A stretch of DNA of 33,812 bases from positions 1 through 33,812 of the forward strand of contig RFGH01000166.1 of assembly GCA_003696675.1 (NCBI GenBank), written 5' to 3'. Below the pieces are notes generated by a model that made no database searches, was not told where the DNA came from, and saw only the letters and a list, made by a program, of their open reading frames with translations. Every line of letters starts with the position of its first letter. The stretch's first letter is position 1. Source of the DNA: Planctomycetota bacterium (GTDB lineage: Bacteria; Planctomycetota; Phycisphaerae; Phycisphaerales; UBA1924). A program made the position numbers and the translations under genes. This document shows positions 22,334 to 30,064 of the stretch, piece by piece.

Positions 22334-23638
22334 ATGAACCGCTCGCTGTTCACCACCGCACTGTTCGTTTCTGCCGGCACCGCCTTCGCCCAGTCTGGGC
22401 TCGACCTCGACCGCGCCTATGCCTCGCAGCTCCGCGCCGACGCGGAGACCCGCGCCAGTTATCTCGGCGCGAACACGAACCCCGGGCTGAATGTCTCGGT
22501 TCTGCTGCAGGCCCGCTACATCGCCAACTTCCGCGATGAGCGTCCCGCCGCCCCGCTGGGCGATAACGACACCACCCTCGGCTTCGACATCCCCCGTGCC
22601 CAGGTCCGTATGAGCGGGGCCGTCACCGACAGCATCTCCGGCAACCTCAGCTTCGACTTCGGCGCCGCCGAGACCAACGGTCGCAATGCCTCGGGCTCCG
22701 CCACCCTGCTCAACGCCTTCGCCGCCTGGTCGGTCAACGAGTCGTGGGCCCTGCTCATCGGCCAGTGGCACAACCCCGTTGTCGCCGAGGAAGCCATCGA
22801 GGCCGAGCACACCCTCGCGGTCGACCGCTCCGTCGTCAACGAGTTCTTCAACCCCGGCTACGCCCAGGGCGTCGCCGCCGCATACACCAGCGATCAGTTC
22901 AAGTTCGTCGGGGCCTTCTCCGACGGCGCCACCTATATCGGCAACGGCAACGCCGCCAACTCGGCGTTCAACTCCCCCGCCGAGAACGACATCGGGCTCA
23001 CCGCCCGCTTCGACTGGCTGTTCTCCGGCACCTGGGACCAGTTCGCCGACTTCACCAGCTGGCGCGGTTCCAACACCGGCTTCAAGGTCGGCGTGGGCGG
23101 CCACTACCAGCGCCAAGGCGACACCAACCCGTCCTCGGGCACCTGGGGCGTCCTCGGCGGCGTCGCCTACGACGAGATCGACATCTGGCTCTGGACCATC
23201 GATGCCCAGTACGAGGGCGATGGCTGGAACCTCTTCGCGGGCTATGTCGGCCACTCGATCGATGTGACCCCCCCCTCCGGCTCCGTGCCCAAACTGGTCA
23301 ACCACGGCTTCGTGCTGCAGGGCGGCATGTTCGTCAACGACCAGACCGAGCTCTTCGCCCGCTACGAGGGCCTGTTCCTCGACTCCGACCTCGCCACCCT
23401 GGCCAGCACCAACGAGGACAACTTCCACTACCTGACCGCCGGTCTGAACTACTACTTTGTGCCCGAGTCCCACGCGGCCAAGTTCACCGCCGATGTGGTC
23501 TACTCCTTCAGTGACACCGACACGCTGGACGCTCTGGCCCCCACTCCTGGGGGGTTCAGCGGCCCGGCGACCACCGGCATCCTCGGGGTGTCGGACGGTG
23601 AGTTTGCGGTCCGCGGACAGCTGACTCTGGTCTTCTGA
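22334..23638 (+). CDS. Porin 2, Porin_O_P type
   Basis: A 434-residue outer-membrane porin. The ATG at 22334 follows AAGGCAAG, and the signal peptide ends AFA|QSG. The mature start DLDRAYASQLRADA is shared with porin 3 (LDMDRSYAAELRSD), so these two form a subgroup. Family segments include FDIPRAQVRMSG, the IGQWHNPVVAEEAIEAEHTLAVDRSVVNEFFN signature, FADFTSWRGSN, GDTNPS and YYFVPESHAAKFT. It ends in TLVF. The Lys usual in GQFK of this family is replaced here by His (GQWH), which might change selectivity. Only a weak terminator-like hairpin follows. Confidence 0.9.
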   Translation: MNRSLFTTALFVSAGTAFAQSGLDLDRAYASQLRADAETRASYLGANTNPGLNVSVLLQARYIANFRDERPAAPLGDNDTTLGFDIPRAQVRMSGAVTDSISGNLSFDFGAAETNGRNASGSATLLNAFAAWSVNESWALLIGQWHNPVVAEEAIEAEHTLAVDRSVVNEFFNPGYAQGVAAAYTSDQFKFVGAFSDGATYIGNGNAANSAFNSPAENDIGLTARFDWLFSGTWDQFADFTSWRGSNTGFKVGVGGHYQRQGDTNPSSGTWGVLGGVAYDEIDIWLWTIDAQYEGDGWNLFAGYVGHSIDVTPPSGSVPKLVNHGFVLQGGMFVNDQTELFARYEGLFLDSDLATLASTNEDNFHYLTAGLNYYFVPESHAAKFTADVVYSFSDTDTLDALAPTPGGFSGPATTGILGVSDGEFAVRGQLTLVF

Positions 23639-23661
23639 CCGGCAAGAATCGCCGACTCCCT

Positions 23662-23692
23662 CGCCAAGGCTGAAAAGTCCTGGCGGGATTTT
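23662..23692 (+). terminator. Weak terminator after porin 2
   Basis: CGCCAAGG pairs with CCTGGCG with one bulged A and a 9-base loop. Three bases later comes TTTT. It is weaker than the other porin terminators, so read-through into porin 3 is possible. Confidence 0.45.
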
Positions 23693-23865
23693 CGGACGCG
23701 GGAAGGATTCCCCGGCCGATAGTGAGTACCAACACACAGGCTCCGGTGGCAAGTGTCCCCGGGCGGGATGGGGTGTCCCGCGGTGAACCCGGCCTGCAGT
23801 GTGGGACAAGTTCCTAGGAAACGGCCCGGCGTGTGCCGGTGCCAAGAGTCATCCGGAGATTACAG

Positions 23866-25110
23866 ATGAACAAGCTTGCTCAGATCTCGCTGATTGCCGG
23901 CGCCGCCGGTCTCGCGACCGCCGGTTCGCTGGACATGGACCGCTCCTACGCCGCCGAGCTCCGCTCGGACTCGGCCGCCCGTGACCTGCTGAACAGCAAC
24001 GCCGGTGCGGGCGTGCAGGTCGATGTCGCCATGCGGTTCTACTACGGCCTGAACTTCCGCGACGACGCGGGCCTGCCGAACCCCGACGACGACACCACCA
24101 TCGGCTTCGGCTGGGACGACGCCGAGGTCCGCCTGTCCGGTGACATCACCGACAACATGCGCGGCACCATCAGCTGGGACTTCGGCCCCAGCGACTATCC
24201 CGGCGCCGCCGCGGTCGCCCTCGAGGACGCCTTCGCGGACTGGACTGTCAACGACAGCCTGACCCTCCGCGTCGGCCAGTTCCTCCCCCAGTTCTCCGCC
24301 GAGCGCAACACCTCCGAGTACCACATGCTCGGCGCCATGCGTTCCGTGACCTTCGACACCGTGGGCAACCCCGCGTGGACCCAGGGCATCGAGGCGCACT
24401 TCGGTGGTGACACCTGGAGCGCCGCCGTCGGCTTCAACGACGGCCCCGCCGCCGGCCCCGGTGGCTTCAACTCCTCGGGCGACGCCGACTACGCCTTCAA
24501 CGCCCGGTTCGACATCTTCAGCGACTCGGACAAGGCCCGCTTCGCTGACCAGACCTCGTGGCGCGGCTCCGCCGCCGGCTGGCGCATCGGTGCCGGCCTG
24601 ATCTACGCCACCTACGGCGACACCAACCCCTCGGGCACCTCGCTCGAGTCCGACTCGCTGTGGTACACCATCGACGGCGCCTACGAGGGCGACGGCTGGT
24701 CGGTCCGCGCCGCGTTCTACGGCGCCAACACCGATCCGAATGTCGGCAACTCGACCGATGACTACGGCTTCGAGATCGGCGCCTCGATGTTCTTCAACGA
24801 CCAGTGGGAAGGCTTCCTCCGCTGGGACACCCTCCTGCTGGATGATGTCAACCTCGCCGCCACCAGCGAGGACACCTACAACTTCCTCTCCGGCGGTTTC
24901 AACTACTACTTCGTCCCCGAGTCGCACGCCGCCAAGTTCACCTTCTCGGTTGCCTACGCGTTCGACGCGACCACCGGCACCGAGGGCGCGTTCGACGATG
25001 CCGGCTTCGCTGCCCCCACCGGCTTTGGCCCCTTCGGCACCTCCGGCTTCCTGGGCTCTCAGGACGACGGCGAGCTGATGATCACCGCCCTCATGTCGCT
25101 CATGTTCTGA
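23866..25110 (+). CDS. Porin 3, Porin_O_P type
   Basis: A 414-residue outer-membrane porin. The ATG at 23866 is preceded by CGGAG 9 bases upstream, and the signal peptide ends near ATAG|SLD. Family segments are FGWDDAEVRLSGDITD, the RVGQFLPQFSAERNTSEYHMLGAMRSVTF signature, FADQTSWRGSAAG, GDTNPSG and YYFVPESHAAKFT. It ends in SLMF. The protein is strongly acidic, as are the others, with Asp-rich loops (NPDDDTTIG). It belongs with porin 2 by its mature N-terminus but shares the NPDDD loop with porins 4 and 5. It lies 227 bases after porin 2 and is followed by a very strong terminator. Confidence 0.92.
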   Translation: MNKLAQISLIAGAAGLATAGSLDMDRSYAAELRSDSAARDLLNSNAGAGVQVDVAMRFYYGLNFRDDAGLPNPDDDTTIGFGWDDAEVRLSGDITDNMRGTISWDFGPSDYPGAAAVALEDAFADWTVNDSLTLRVGQFLPQFSAERNTSEYHMLGAMRSVTFDTVGNPAWTQGIEAHFGGDTWSAAVGFNDGPAAGPGGFNSSGDADYAFNARFDIFSDSDKARFADQTSWRGSAAGWRIGAGLIYATYGDTNPSGTSLESDSLWYTIDGAYEGDGWSVRAAFYGANTDPNVGNSTDDYGFEIGASMFFNDQWEGFLRWDTLLLDDVNLAATSEDTYNFLSGGFNYYFVPESHAAKFTFSVAYAFDATTGTEGAFDDAGFAAPTGFGPFGTSGFLGSQDDGELMITALMSLMF

Positions 25111-25141
25111 TCGATTCCGATCGGATCTGATCTGACGATCG

Positions 25142-25176
25142 CCGGCCGGCCCTTCGGGGTCGGCCGGTTCTTTTTT
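25142..25176 (+). terminator. Strong terminator after porin 3
   Basis: An 11-bp stem closed by a C(UUCG)G tetraloop, with one G-U pair, is followed by TTCTTTTTT, 31 bases after the porin 3 stop. It is the clearest terminator in the window. Confidence 0.95.
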
Positions 25177-25199
25177 GACTCCCGCCGATTGTTTACAAC

Positions 25200-25251
25200 T
25201 TTGTAAAGATCGCGCGAAGCAATATGCCGCAATTTGTAAAGACTCTGTCAA
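25200..25251 (+). promoter_or_regulatory. Candidate regulator sites (Pho-box-like) upstream of porin 4
   Basis: TTTGTAAAGA occurs twice in direct orientation, at 25200-25209 and 25233-25242, exactly 33 bases (about three helical turns) apart. The first copy overlaps an inverted repeat TTTAC-N6-GTAAA. From the second copy, TTGTAAA-N4-CTGTCAA (25234-25251) has the 11-base spacing of PhoB half-sites (consensus CTGTCAT). The match is partial, and no equally good copy was seen before the other porins. Confidence 0.35.
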
Positions 25252-25376
25252 ACTGACGACATGGGCACCGCGCACGCTCGCCGCCCGGTTATCCGCGGCT
25301 AACCTGACCGCTCTCCGCGCCCGAGTGGGCCGGACCGAGAAGATCACCGCTACTTTGCAGAGATGGAGCATTGACC

Positions 25377-26561
25377 ATGATCAAGCGTGTCCTCCTTGCT
25401 TCCGCCGCCGCCCTCGTCGGCGTTCAGGGTTCCGCTCTCGCCGCCGATGACGCCCTGGCGATCGCGCTGAGCAACGCCGAGATGGAGTCGCTGGCGTCGA
25501 GCATGAACAACGCCGGATCGCTGAGCCTCGGCGTCCAGATGCAGTTCCGCTACCAGTTCAACAGCCGCGACGATGCATCGATCACCCTGGCCAACCCCGA
25601 CGATGACCTGTCGGTCGGCTTCGTCATGCGTCGCGCCAAGGTCGAGGCCAAGGGCGACATCACCGACAGCATGAAGGGCAAGGCCGTCTTCGCGTTCAAC
25701 CGCACCAACGGCACCGCCGTCCTCGAGGACCTCTATGCCGACTGGGCCGTCAACGACACCCTGACCCTCCGCATCGGTCAGTTCAAGCTGCCCGTCCTCC
25801 GCGAAGAATCGATCTCGTCCAAGTACCAGCTCGCCCCCGAGCGTTCGGCCATGAACGAGACCTTCAACCAGGACCGCTCCCAGGGCGTGCAGGCCATGTT
25901 CGGCGGCGACAACTGGCGCGGTATGGTCGCCTTCTCCGACGGCGCCAACAGCGACAACACCGTCTTCACCAGCTCGGCCGAAGCCGACTACGCCCTGACG
26001 GGCCGCTTCGATTTCAAGTTCGGTGAGGCTTCATTCAAGCAGTTCGACCAGTTCACCTCGTTCCGCGGCGCCGCCGGCGGGAGCGTCCTCGGCGCCGCCT
26101 TCCACTGGCAGACCATGGGCGACACCAACCCCTCGGCGCCCACCTCGACCGACATGATGCTCGCCACCGTCGATTACCAGCTCGTCGCCGACGGCTGGAA
26201 CCTCTTCGTCGCGGGTGTCTGGTCCAACACCGATACCGGCGCGACCGACTTCGATGACTTCGGCCTGATCGCCCAAGGCGGCATCTTCGTCTCCGACCAG
26301 ACCGAGCTGTTCGCCCGCTGGGACTCGGTCCTGCCCGACGACGACCGCGGCGCCACCGGTGAGGACTTCAACACCGTCACCTTCGGCGTCAACTACTACT
26401 TCGTCCCCGAGTCCCACGCCGCCAAGTTCACCCTCGGCCTGAGCTGGTACCTCGACGACACCACCAGCTCCATCGTCTCGACCTCCGACGGGCACAACCT
26501 GCTCCCCGATTCCGAGGACGGCCAGTTCGGCATCACCGCCCAGGCCCAGCTCCTCTTCTAA
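25377..26561 (+). CDS. Porin 4, Porin_O_P type
   Basis: A 394-residue outer-membrane porin. The ATG at 25377 follows GGAG by 9 bases; a TTG two codons earlier is less likely. The signal peptide ends SALA|ADD. Family segments are VMRRAKVEAKGDITD, the IGQFKLPVLREESISSKYQLAPERSAMNETF signature (closest of the five to the classical GQFKxPF pattern), FDQFTSFRGAAGG, GDTNPSA and YYFVPESHAAKFT. It ends AQLLF. It pairs with porin 5 in overall sequence (FHWQ-MGDTNPS, and the end DSEDGQFGITAQAQLLF). An isolated leader with Pho-box-like repeats precedes it and a terminator follows. Confidence 0.93.
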   Translation: MIKRVLLASAAALVGVQGSALAADDALAIALSNAEMESLASSMNNAGSLSLGVQMQFRYQFNSRDDASITLANPDDDLSVGFVMRRAKVEAKGDITDSMKGKAVFAFNRTNGTAVLEDLYADWAVNDTLTLRIGQFKLPVLREESISSKYQLAPERSAMNETFNQDRSQGVQAMFGGDNWRGMVAFSDGANSDNTVFTSSAEADYALTGRFDFKFGEASFKQFDQFTSFRGAAGGSVLGAAFHWQTMGDTNPSAPTSTDMMLATVDYQLVADGWNLFVAGVWSNTDTGATDFDDFGLIAQGGIFVSDQTELFARWDSVLPDDDRGATGEDFNTVTFGVNYYFVPESHAAKFTLGLSWYLDDTTSSIVSTSDGHNLLPDSEDGQFGITAQAQLLF

Positions 26562-26618
26562 GGTTCGTTCGCCACACCGGGGCTCACCCCACCCCGGCGA
26601 GCGCCCGGATGACTCTGA

Positions 26619-26652
26619 CCGCCCCGATCATGATGATCGGGGCGGTTCTTTG
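26619..26652 (+). terminator. Terminator after porin 4
   Basis: A perfect 11-bp stem (CCGCCCCGATC / GATCGGGGCGG) with a 5-base loop is followed by TTCTTTG, 57 bases after the porin 4 stop. Confidence 0.88.
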
Positions 26653-26746
26653 TGTCAGAACTCGGTGGGCGCAGATCATGCGCTCCGGCCAGCATGAACC
26701 GGGGATAAGAGCCTGATTACCCCCGATATTGGGTAGTGGATAAATG

Positions 26747-26784
26747 CAAACTTCGGTATGCACCCCACCCAAGCATCAAGTTTG
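26747..26784 (+). promoter_or_regulatory. Inverted repeat in the porin 5 leader
   Basis: The 325-bp gap 26562-26886 holds the porin 4 terminator and then an AT-richer stretch at about 26700-26790. There CAAACTT (26747-26753) pairs with AAGTTTG (26778-26784), and inside it ATGC (26758-26761) pairs with GCAT (26773-26776). This forms a two-part stem in DNA or RNA about 100 bases before the ATG. No clear promoter boxes were found, and the rest of the gap shows nothing further. Confidence 0.35.
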
Positions 26785-26886
26785 TGAGTGCTAGGTGCCG
26801 ATGCACCGCCCCGTCGGGCGTCAGCGGACGCCCGGATACCACGCCGGGTCTCGGAAGACGCGGCCACACTGAACGGAGTCACACAC

Positions 26887-28095
26887 ATGCGCACTTTCCT
26901 TCTTGCCGCCGCCGGCGCTCTCGTGGGCGCCCAGTCCGCCGCCCTCGCCGCGGAGACCGCTCTCCGCGATGCCATTCTGCTGGACGACAGCGCCGAGGCG
27001 ATGAGCCTGTCGCTCTCCAAGGCCGCCGGCGCCGAGGTCAGCGCCCAGCTGCAGTTCCGTTACGACATCAACCTCCGCGATGACACCTCTCTGACCCTGG
27101 CCAATCCCGATGACGACACGACCATCGGCTTCTCGGTCCGCCGCGCCCGCGTCAATGTCGCCGGTCAGGTCACCGACAACATCAAGGCCAAGATCCAGAT
27201 GGACTTCAACCGCGCCACCGGCACCGCCACCCTGCAGGAGGGTTATGCCGACTGGACCATCAACGACGGGCTCAAGCTCCGCATCGGCAGCCAGAAGCTG
27301 CACTTCGCACGCGAGAACACCGTCGGCAGCGCCAAGCAGCTCAGCGCCGAGGCCTCGGTCTTTGATTCGGTCTTCGGTTCTGGCTATGCCCAGTTCGTCG
27401 AGGCTTGGTTCGGCGGCGACGCCTGGCGCGGCTGGCTGGCGTTCTCCGACGGCTTCAACAGCCGCAACACCGCCTTCACCTCGGCCTCCGAGGCGGATTA
27501 CGCCATCACCGGGCGTGCGGAGTTCAAGTTCGGTGACGCCGACTTTAAGGCGTTCGACGACTTCACCTCCTGGCGCGGCTCGGCCGCGGGCGGCCTGATC
27601 GGCGGCGCGTTCCATTGGCAGAGCATGGGCGATACCAACCCGTCCGTGCCCGCCGGCTCGACCGACATGCTCTCGCTGACCGGTGACTTCACCTACGAGG
27701 CCGACGGCTGGAACGCCCACGCCGCTGTCGCGTGGAGGAACACCGACGGCCCCGCCGGCGACTACGACGACTGGGGCTTCCTGGTCCAGGGCGGCATCTT
27801 CGTGACCGACACCACCGAGCTCTTCGCCCGGTTCGACATGGTCTCGCCCGACGACACCCGCGCCCCCGTGACCCCCGGCAGCACCGTGGACGATTTCAGC
27901 ACCATCACCTTCGGTGTGAACCACTACCTGGTGCCCGAGTCCCACGCGGCCAAGTTCACCCTCGCCGTCATGTACTACCTCGATGAGGTCAGCAACACCG
28001 GCGGCGTGGTGGGCGCTTCGGACGGTCTGAACCTGCTGGCCGACACCGAGGACGGCCAGGTCGGTATCACCGCCCAGCTGCAGCTGCTCTTCTGA
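26887..28095 (+). CDS. Porin 5, Porin_O_P type
   Basis: A 402-residue outer-membrane porin. ACGGAG lies 8 bases before the ATG at 26887, and the signal peptide ends AALA|AET. Family segments are FSVRRARVNVAGQVTD, the IGSQKLHFARENTVGSAKQLSAEASVFDSVFG region (a divergent form of the GQFK signature, with SQK instead), FDDFTSWRGSAAGG, GDTNPSV and HYLVPESHAAKFT. It ends LQLLF. It is closest to porin 4. A terminator follows and the converging argS begins just after. Confidence 0.92.
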   Translation: MRTFLLAAAGALVGAQSAALAAETALRDAILLDDSAEAMSLSLSKAAGAEVSAQLQFRYDINLRDDTSLTLANPDDDTTIGFSVRRARVNVAGQVTDNIKAKIQMDFNRATGTATLQEGYADWTINDGLKLRIGSQKLHFARENTVGSAKQLSAEASVFDSVFGSGYAQFVEAWFGGDAWRGWLAFSDGFNSRNTAFTSASEADYAITGRAEFKFGDADFKAFDDFTSWRGSAAGGLIGGAFHWQSMGDTNPSVPAGSTDMLSLTGDFTYEADGWNAHAAVAWRNTDGPAGDYDDWGFLVQGGIFVTDTTELFARFDMVSPDDTRAPVTPGSTVDDFSTITFGVNHYLVPESHAAKFTLAVMYYLDEVSNTGGVVGASDGLNLLADTEDGQVGITAQLQLLF

Positions 28096-28147
28096 CCCTC
28101 TGGGCGGGCAGCACCCCGGCCCGCCCGACACAAGCCGTTTGACTCTG

Positions 28148-28181
28148 GCCGCCCCGGGATTCATGCCCGGAGCGGCTTTTT
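28148..28181 (+). terminator. Terminator after porin 5
   Basis: An 11-bp stem with one mismatch (GCCGCCCCGGG / CCCGGAGCGGC) and a 7-base loop is followed by TTTTTC. An additional hairpin (GGGCGGGC / GCCCGCCC) lies at about 28103-28130 without a T-run. Neither provides a T-run on the argS strand. Confidence 0.85.
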
Positions 28182-28189
28182 CGTATGGA

Positions 28190-30055
28190 TCACATCCGCT
28201 CGACGGTCGGGATGCCGATGGTAGCCAGCCCGTCCTCCAGCACGCGGGCGGTCAGCCCGCACAGGCGCAGGCGCGACATCTTGTGCGCCTCGGTGTCGGC
28301 CTTGAGCACCGGGCACTGGTCGAAGAAGCTGCTGAACGCGCCCGCCAGCCCGTAGAGGTATGCGCACATGCGGTTGGGCTCGTGGTTCTCGCCCGCCGCT
28401 TTGAGCAGCCCGGGGTAGCGGAGCAGCGCGAGCGCCAGCGCCCGCTCCGCCGGTTCTTCCAGCAGCAGCGGGGCATCGCCGACCTTGGCCAGGTCCATGC
28501 CCGCGTCGGCGGCCTTGCGGAAGATGCTCTTGGTGCGGACCAGGGCATAGAGCAGGTACGGCCCGGTGTCGCCCTCGAACGCGAGCATGCGGTCGAAGCT
28601 GAAGACATAGTCCTTGATGCGGTCGGTCGAGAGGTCGGCGTACTTGAGCGCGGCGATGGCGACCGCTTCGGCGATGGGGGCGCGTTCGGTCTCGTCGAGG
28701 TCGGGGTTCTTCTCGGCGACGGTCTTCGCGGCGCGCTCGATGGCCTCGTCGATCAGGTCGGATAGTTTTACATTCTCGCCCGAGCGGGTCTTGAGGGGCT
28801 TGTTGTCCTCGCCGAGCACATTGCCGAATGCGGCGTGGAACAGCTCGGCCGTCTTGCCCTGGGGCGTACGGTCGTAGCCGGCCTTGTGCGCCGCCGCGAA
28901 GACCTGCTTGAAGTGCAGGCTCTGGCGGGCGTCGACGCAGTACACCACGCGCTCGGCGCCCAGTGTTCCCGCCCGGCGACGGATGGCGGCCAAGTCGGTC
29001 GTGGCGTAGAGATAGCCGCCGTCCCGTTTGCGGACGATGCACGGCTCTTTGAGCCCATCGACCCGAACGACCAGCGCCCCGTCGTCTTCCTCGGCGATGC
29101 CGCGCCGGACGAGGTCGTCGATGACATCGGACAGTTCGTCACGGTACGAGCTTTCACCGGCGGAGGCGTCCTCGGTGACATTGGCGTGCAGCCGGGCGCA
29201 GGTCGCCAGGCATGCGCCCATCGTGATGTCGTACACCCGCTGCCACGCTGCCACCGACTCAGTGTCGCCAGACTGGAGTTTCACCAGCCGTCGCTTGGCC
29301 CGCTCCATCGACTCGTTCGCATCGGCGATGCGCATCTCCAGCTCGGCCTCGGCCTTGGGGTGCCCGCCGACCTTGGCGATCAGGGCCAGCGCCGCCTTTT
29401 CGGCCTTGCACTCGGCCTGCGCGGCGCGGTACAGCGTGTTGAGTTCGTCCAGCGATAGGTCGGACAGGTCACGCCCGCGCTGCTGCACCTCGATCAGTTT
29501 CTGCACCACCATGGCGATGGGCAGGCCCCAGTCGCCCACATGGTTCTGGCGGATGACCTTGTGCCCCAGCCGCTCGTAAAGGCGCGCGACGGCATCGCCG
29601 ATCACGGTCGACCGCAGATGCCCGACATGCATCTGCTTGGCCAGGTTCACGCCGCAGAGATCGACGACGACGGTCATCGGGTGCTCGGGCGCCTCGACGC
29701 CGAGGGCGTCGGTGTCCATGCGGGTCAGGCTCTCGGATAGCGCGTCGCCCAGCAGCCGGATGTTGATGAAGCCTGGTCCGGCGACGGCGCCGGGTCCGAT
29801 CGGTTCGGCCACGCCGCTCACATCCAAGTGCTCAACGATGGCGCTGGCCACCTCCCGCGGGTTTTTGCCCAGACGCTTGGCCAGCGGCATCGCGGCGTTG
29901 CACTGGAAGTCACCCAGCTTCGGTTGACGGTTGGCGGCGATGTGCGTCTCGATCGCCTCGGCGGGCAGATCCGGGAAGGCGCTCGCGATCGCTGCCCGGA
30001 AGCGGGCATCGAGCGTCTCGGCGGGATCGATCGACATCGTCTGGGCGGTGGGCAT
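28190..30055 (-). CDS. argS: Arginyl-tRNA synthetase
   Basis: A class I tRNA synthetase of 621 residues that charges tRNA-Arg in the cytoplasm. The N-terminal tRNA-binding domain (about 1-110) contains PREVASAIVEHL. The active site opens with VDLCGVNLAKQMHVGHLRSTVIGDAVARL, with the HIGH-type motif HVGH at 143-146. The later segment LKTRSGENVKLSDLIDEA stands where ArgRS has its degenerate KMSKS loop, and VFSFDRMLAFEGDTGPYLLYALVR is typical. The C-terminal DALR anticodon domain ends with RLCGLTARVLEDGLATIGI. It is about 40-60 residues longer than usual, owing to a middle insertion (about 195-290). It is the last gene of a leftward operon, 9 bases after the binding lipoprotein. Confidence 0.96.
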   Translation of the reverse strand: MPTAQTMSIDPAETLDARFRAAIASAFPDLPAEAIETHIAANRQPKLGDFQCNAAMPLAKRLGKNPREVASAIVEHLDVSGVAEPIGPGAVAGPGFINIRLLGDALSESLTRMDTDALGVEAPEHPMTVVVDLCGVNLAKQMHVGHLRSTVIGDAVARLYERLGHKVIRQNHVGDWGLPIAMVVQKLIEVQQRGRDLSDLSLDELNTLYRAAQAECKAEKAALALIAKVGGHPKAEAELEMRIADANESMERAKRRLVKLQSGDTESVAAWQRVYDITMGACLATCARLHANVTEDASAGESSYRDELSDVIDDLVRRGIAEEDDGALVVRVDGLKEPCIVRKRDGGYLYATTDLAAIRRRAGTLGAERVVYCVDARQSLHFKQVFAAAHKAGYDRTPQGKTAELFHAAFGNVLGEDNKPLKTRSGENVKLSDLIDEAIERAAKTVAEKNPDLDETERAPIAEAVAIAALKYADLSTDRIKDYVFSFDRMLAFEGDTGPYLLYALVRTKSIFRKAADAGMDLAKVGDAPLLLEEPAERALALALLRYPGLLKAAGENHEPNRMCAYLYGLAGAFSSFFDQCPVLKADTEAHKMSRLRLCGLTARVLEDGLATIGIPTVERM

Positions 30056-30064
30056 CGGCTCAGT

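Noticed and set aside
22238-28164. Very long minus-strand open frames antisense to the porins (535, 503 and 447 codons)
   Set aside because: They mirror the codon pattern of the porin genes in high-G+C DNA, read as low-complexity Gly/Val/Glu/Ala, and have no family motifs.
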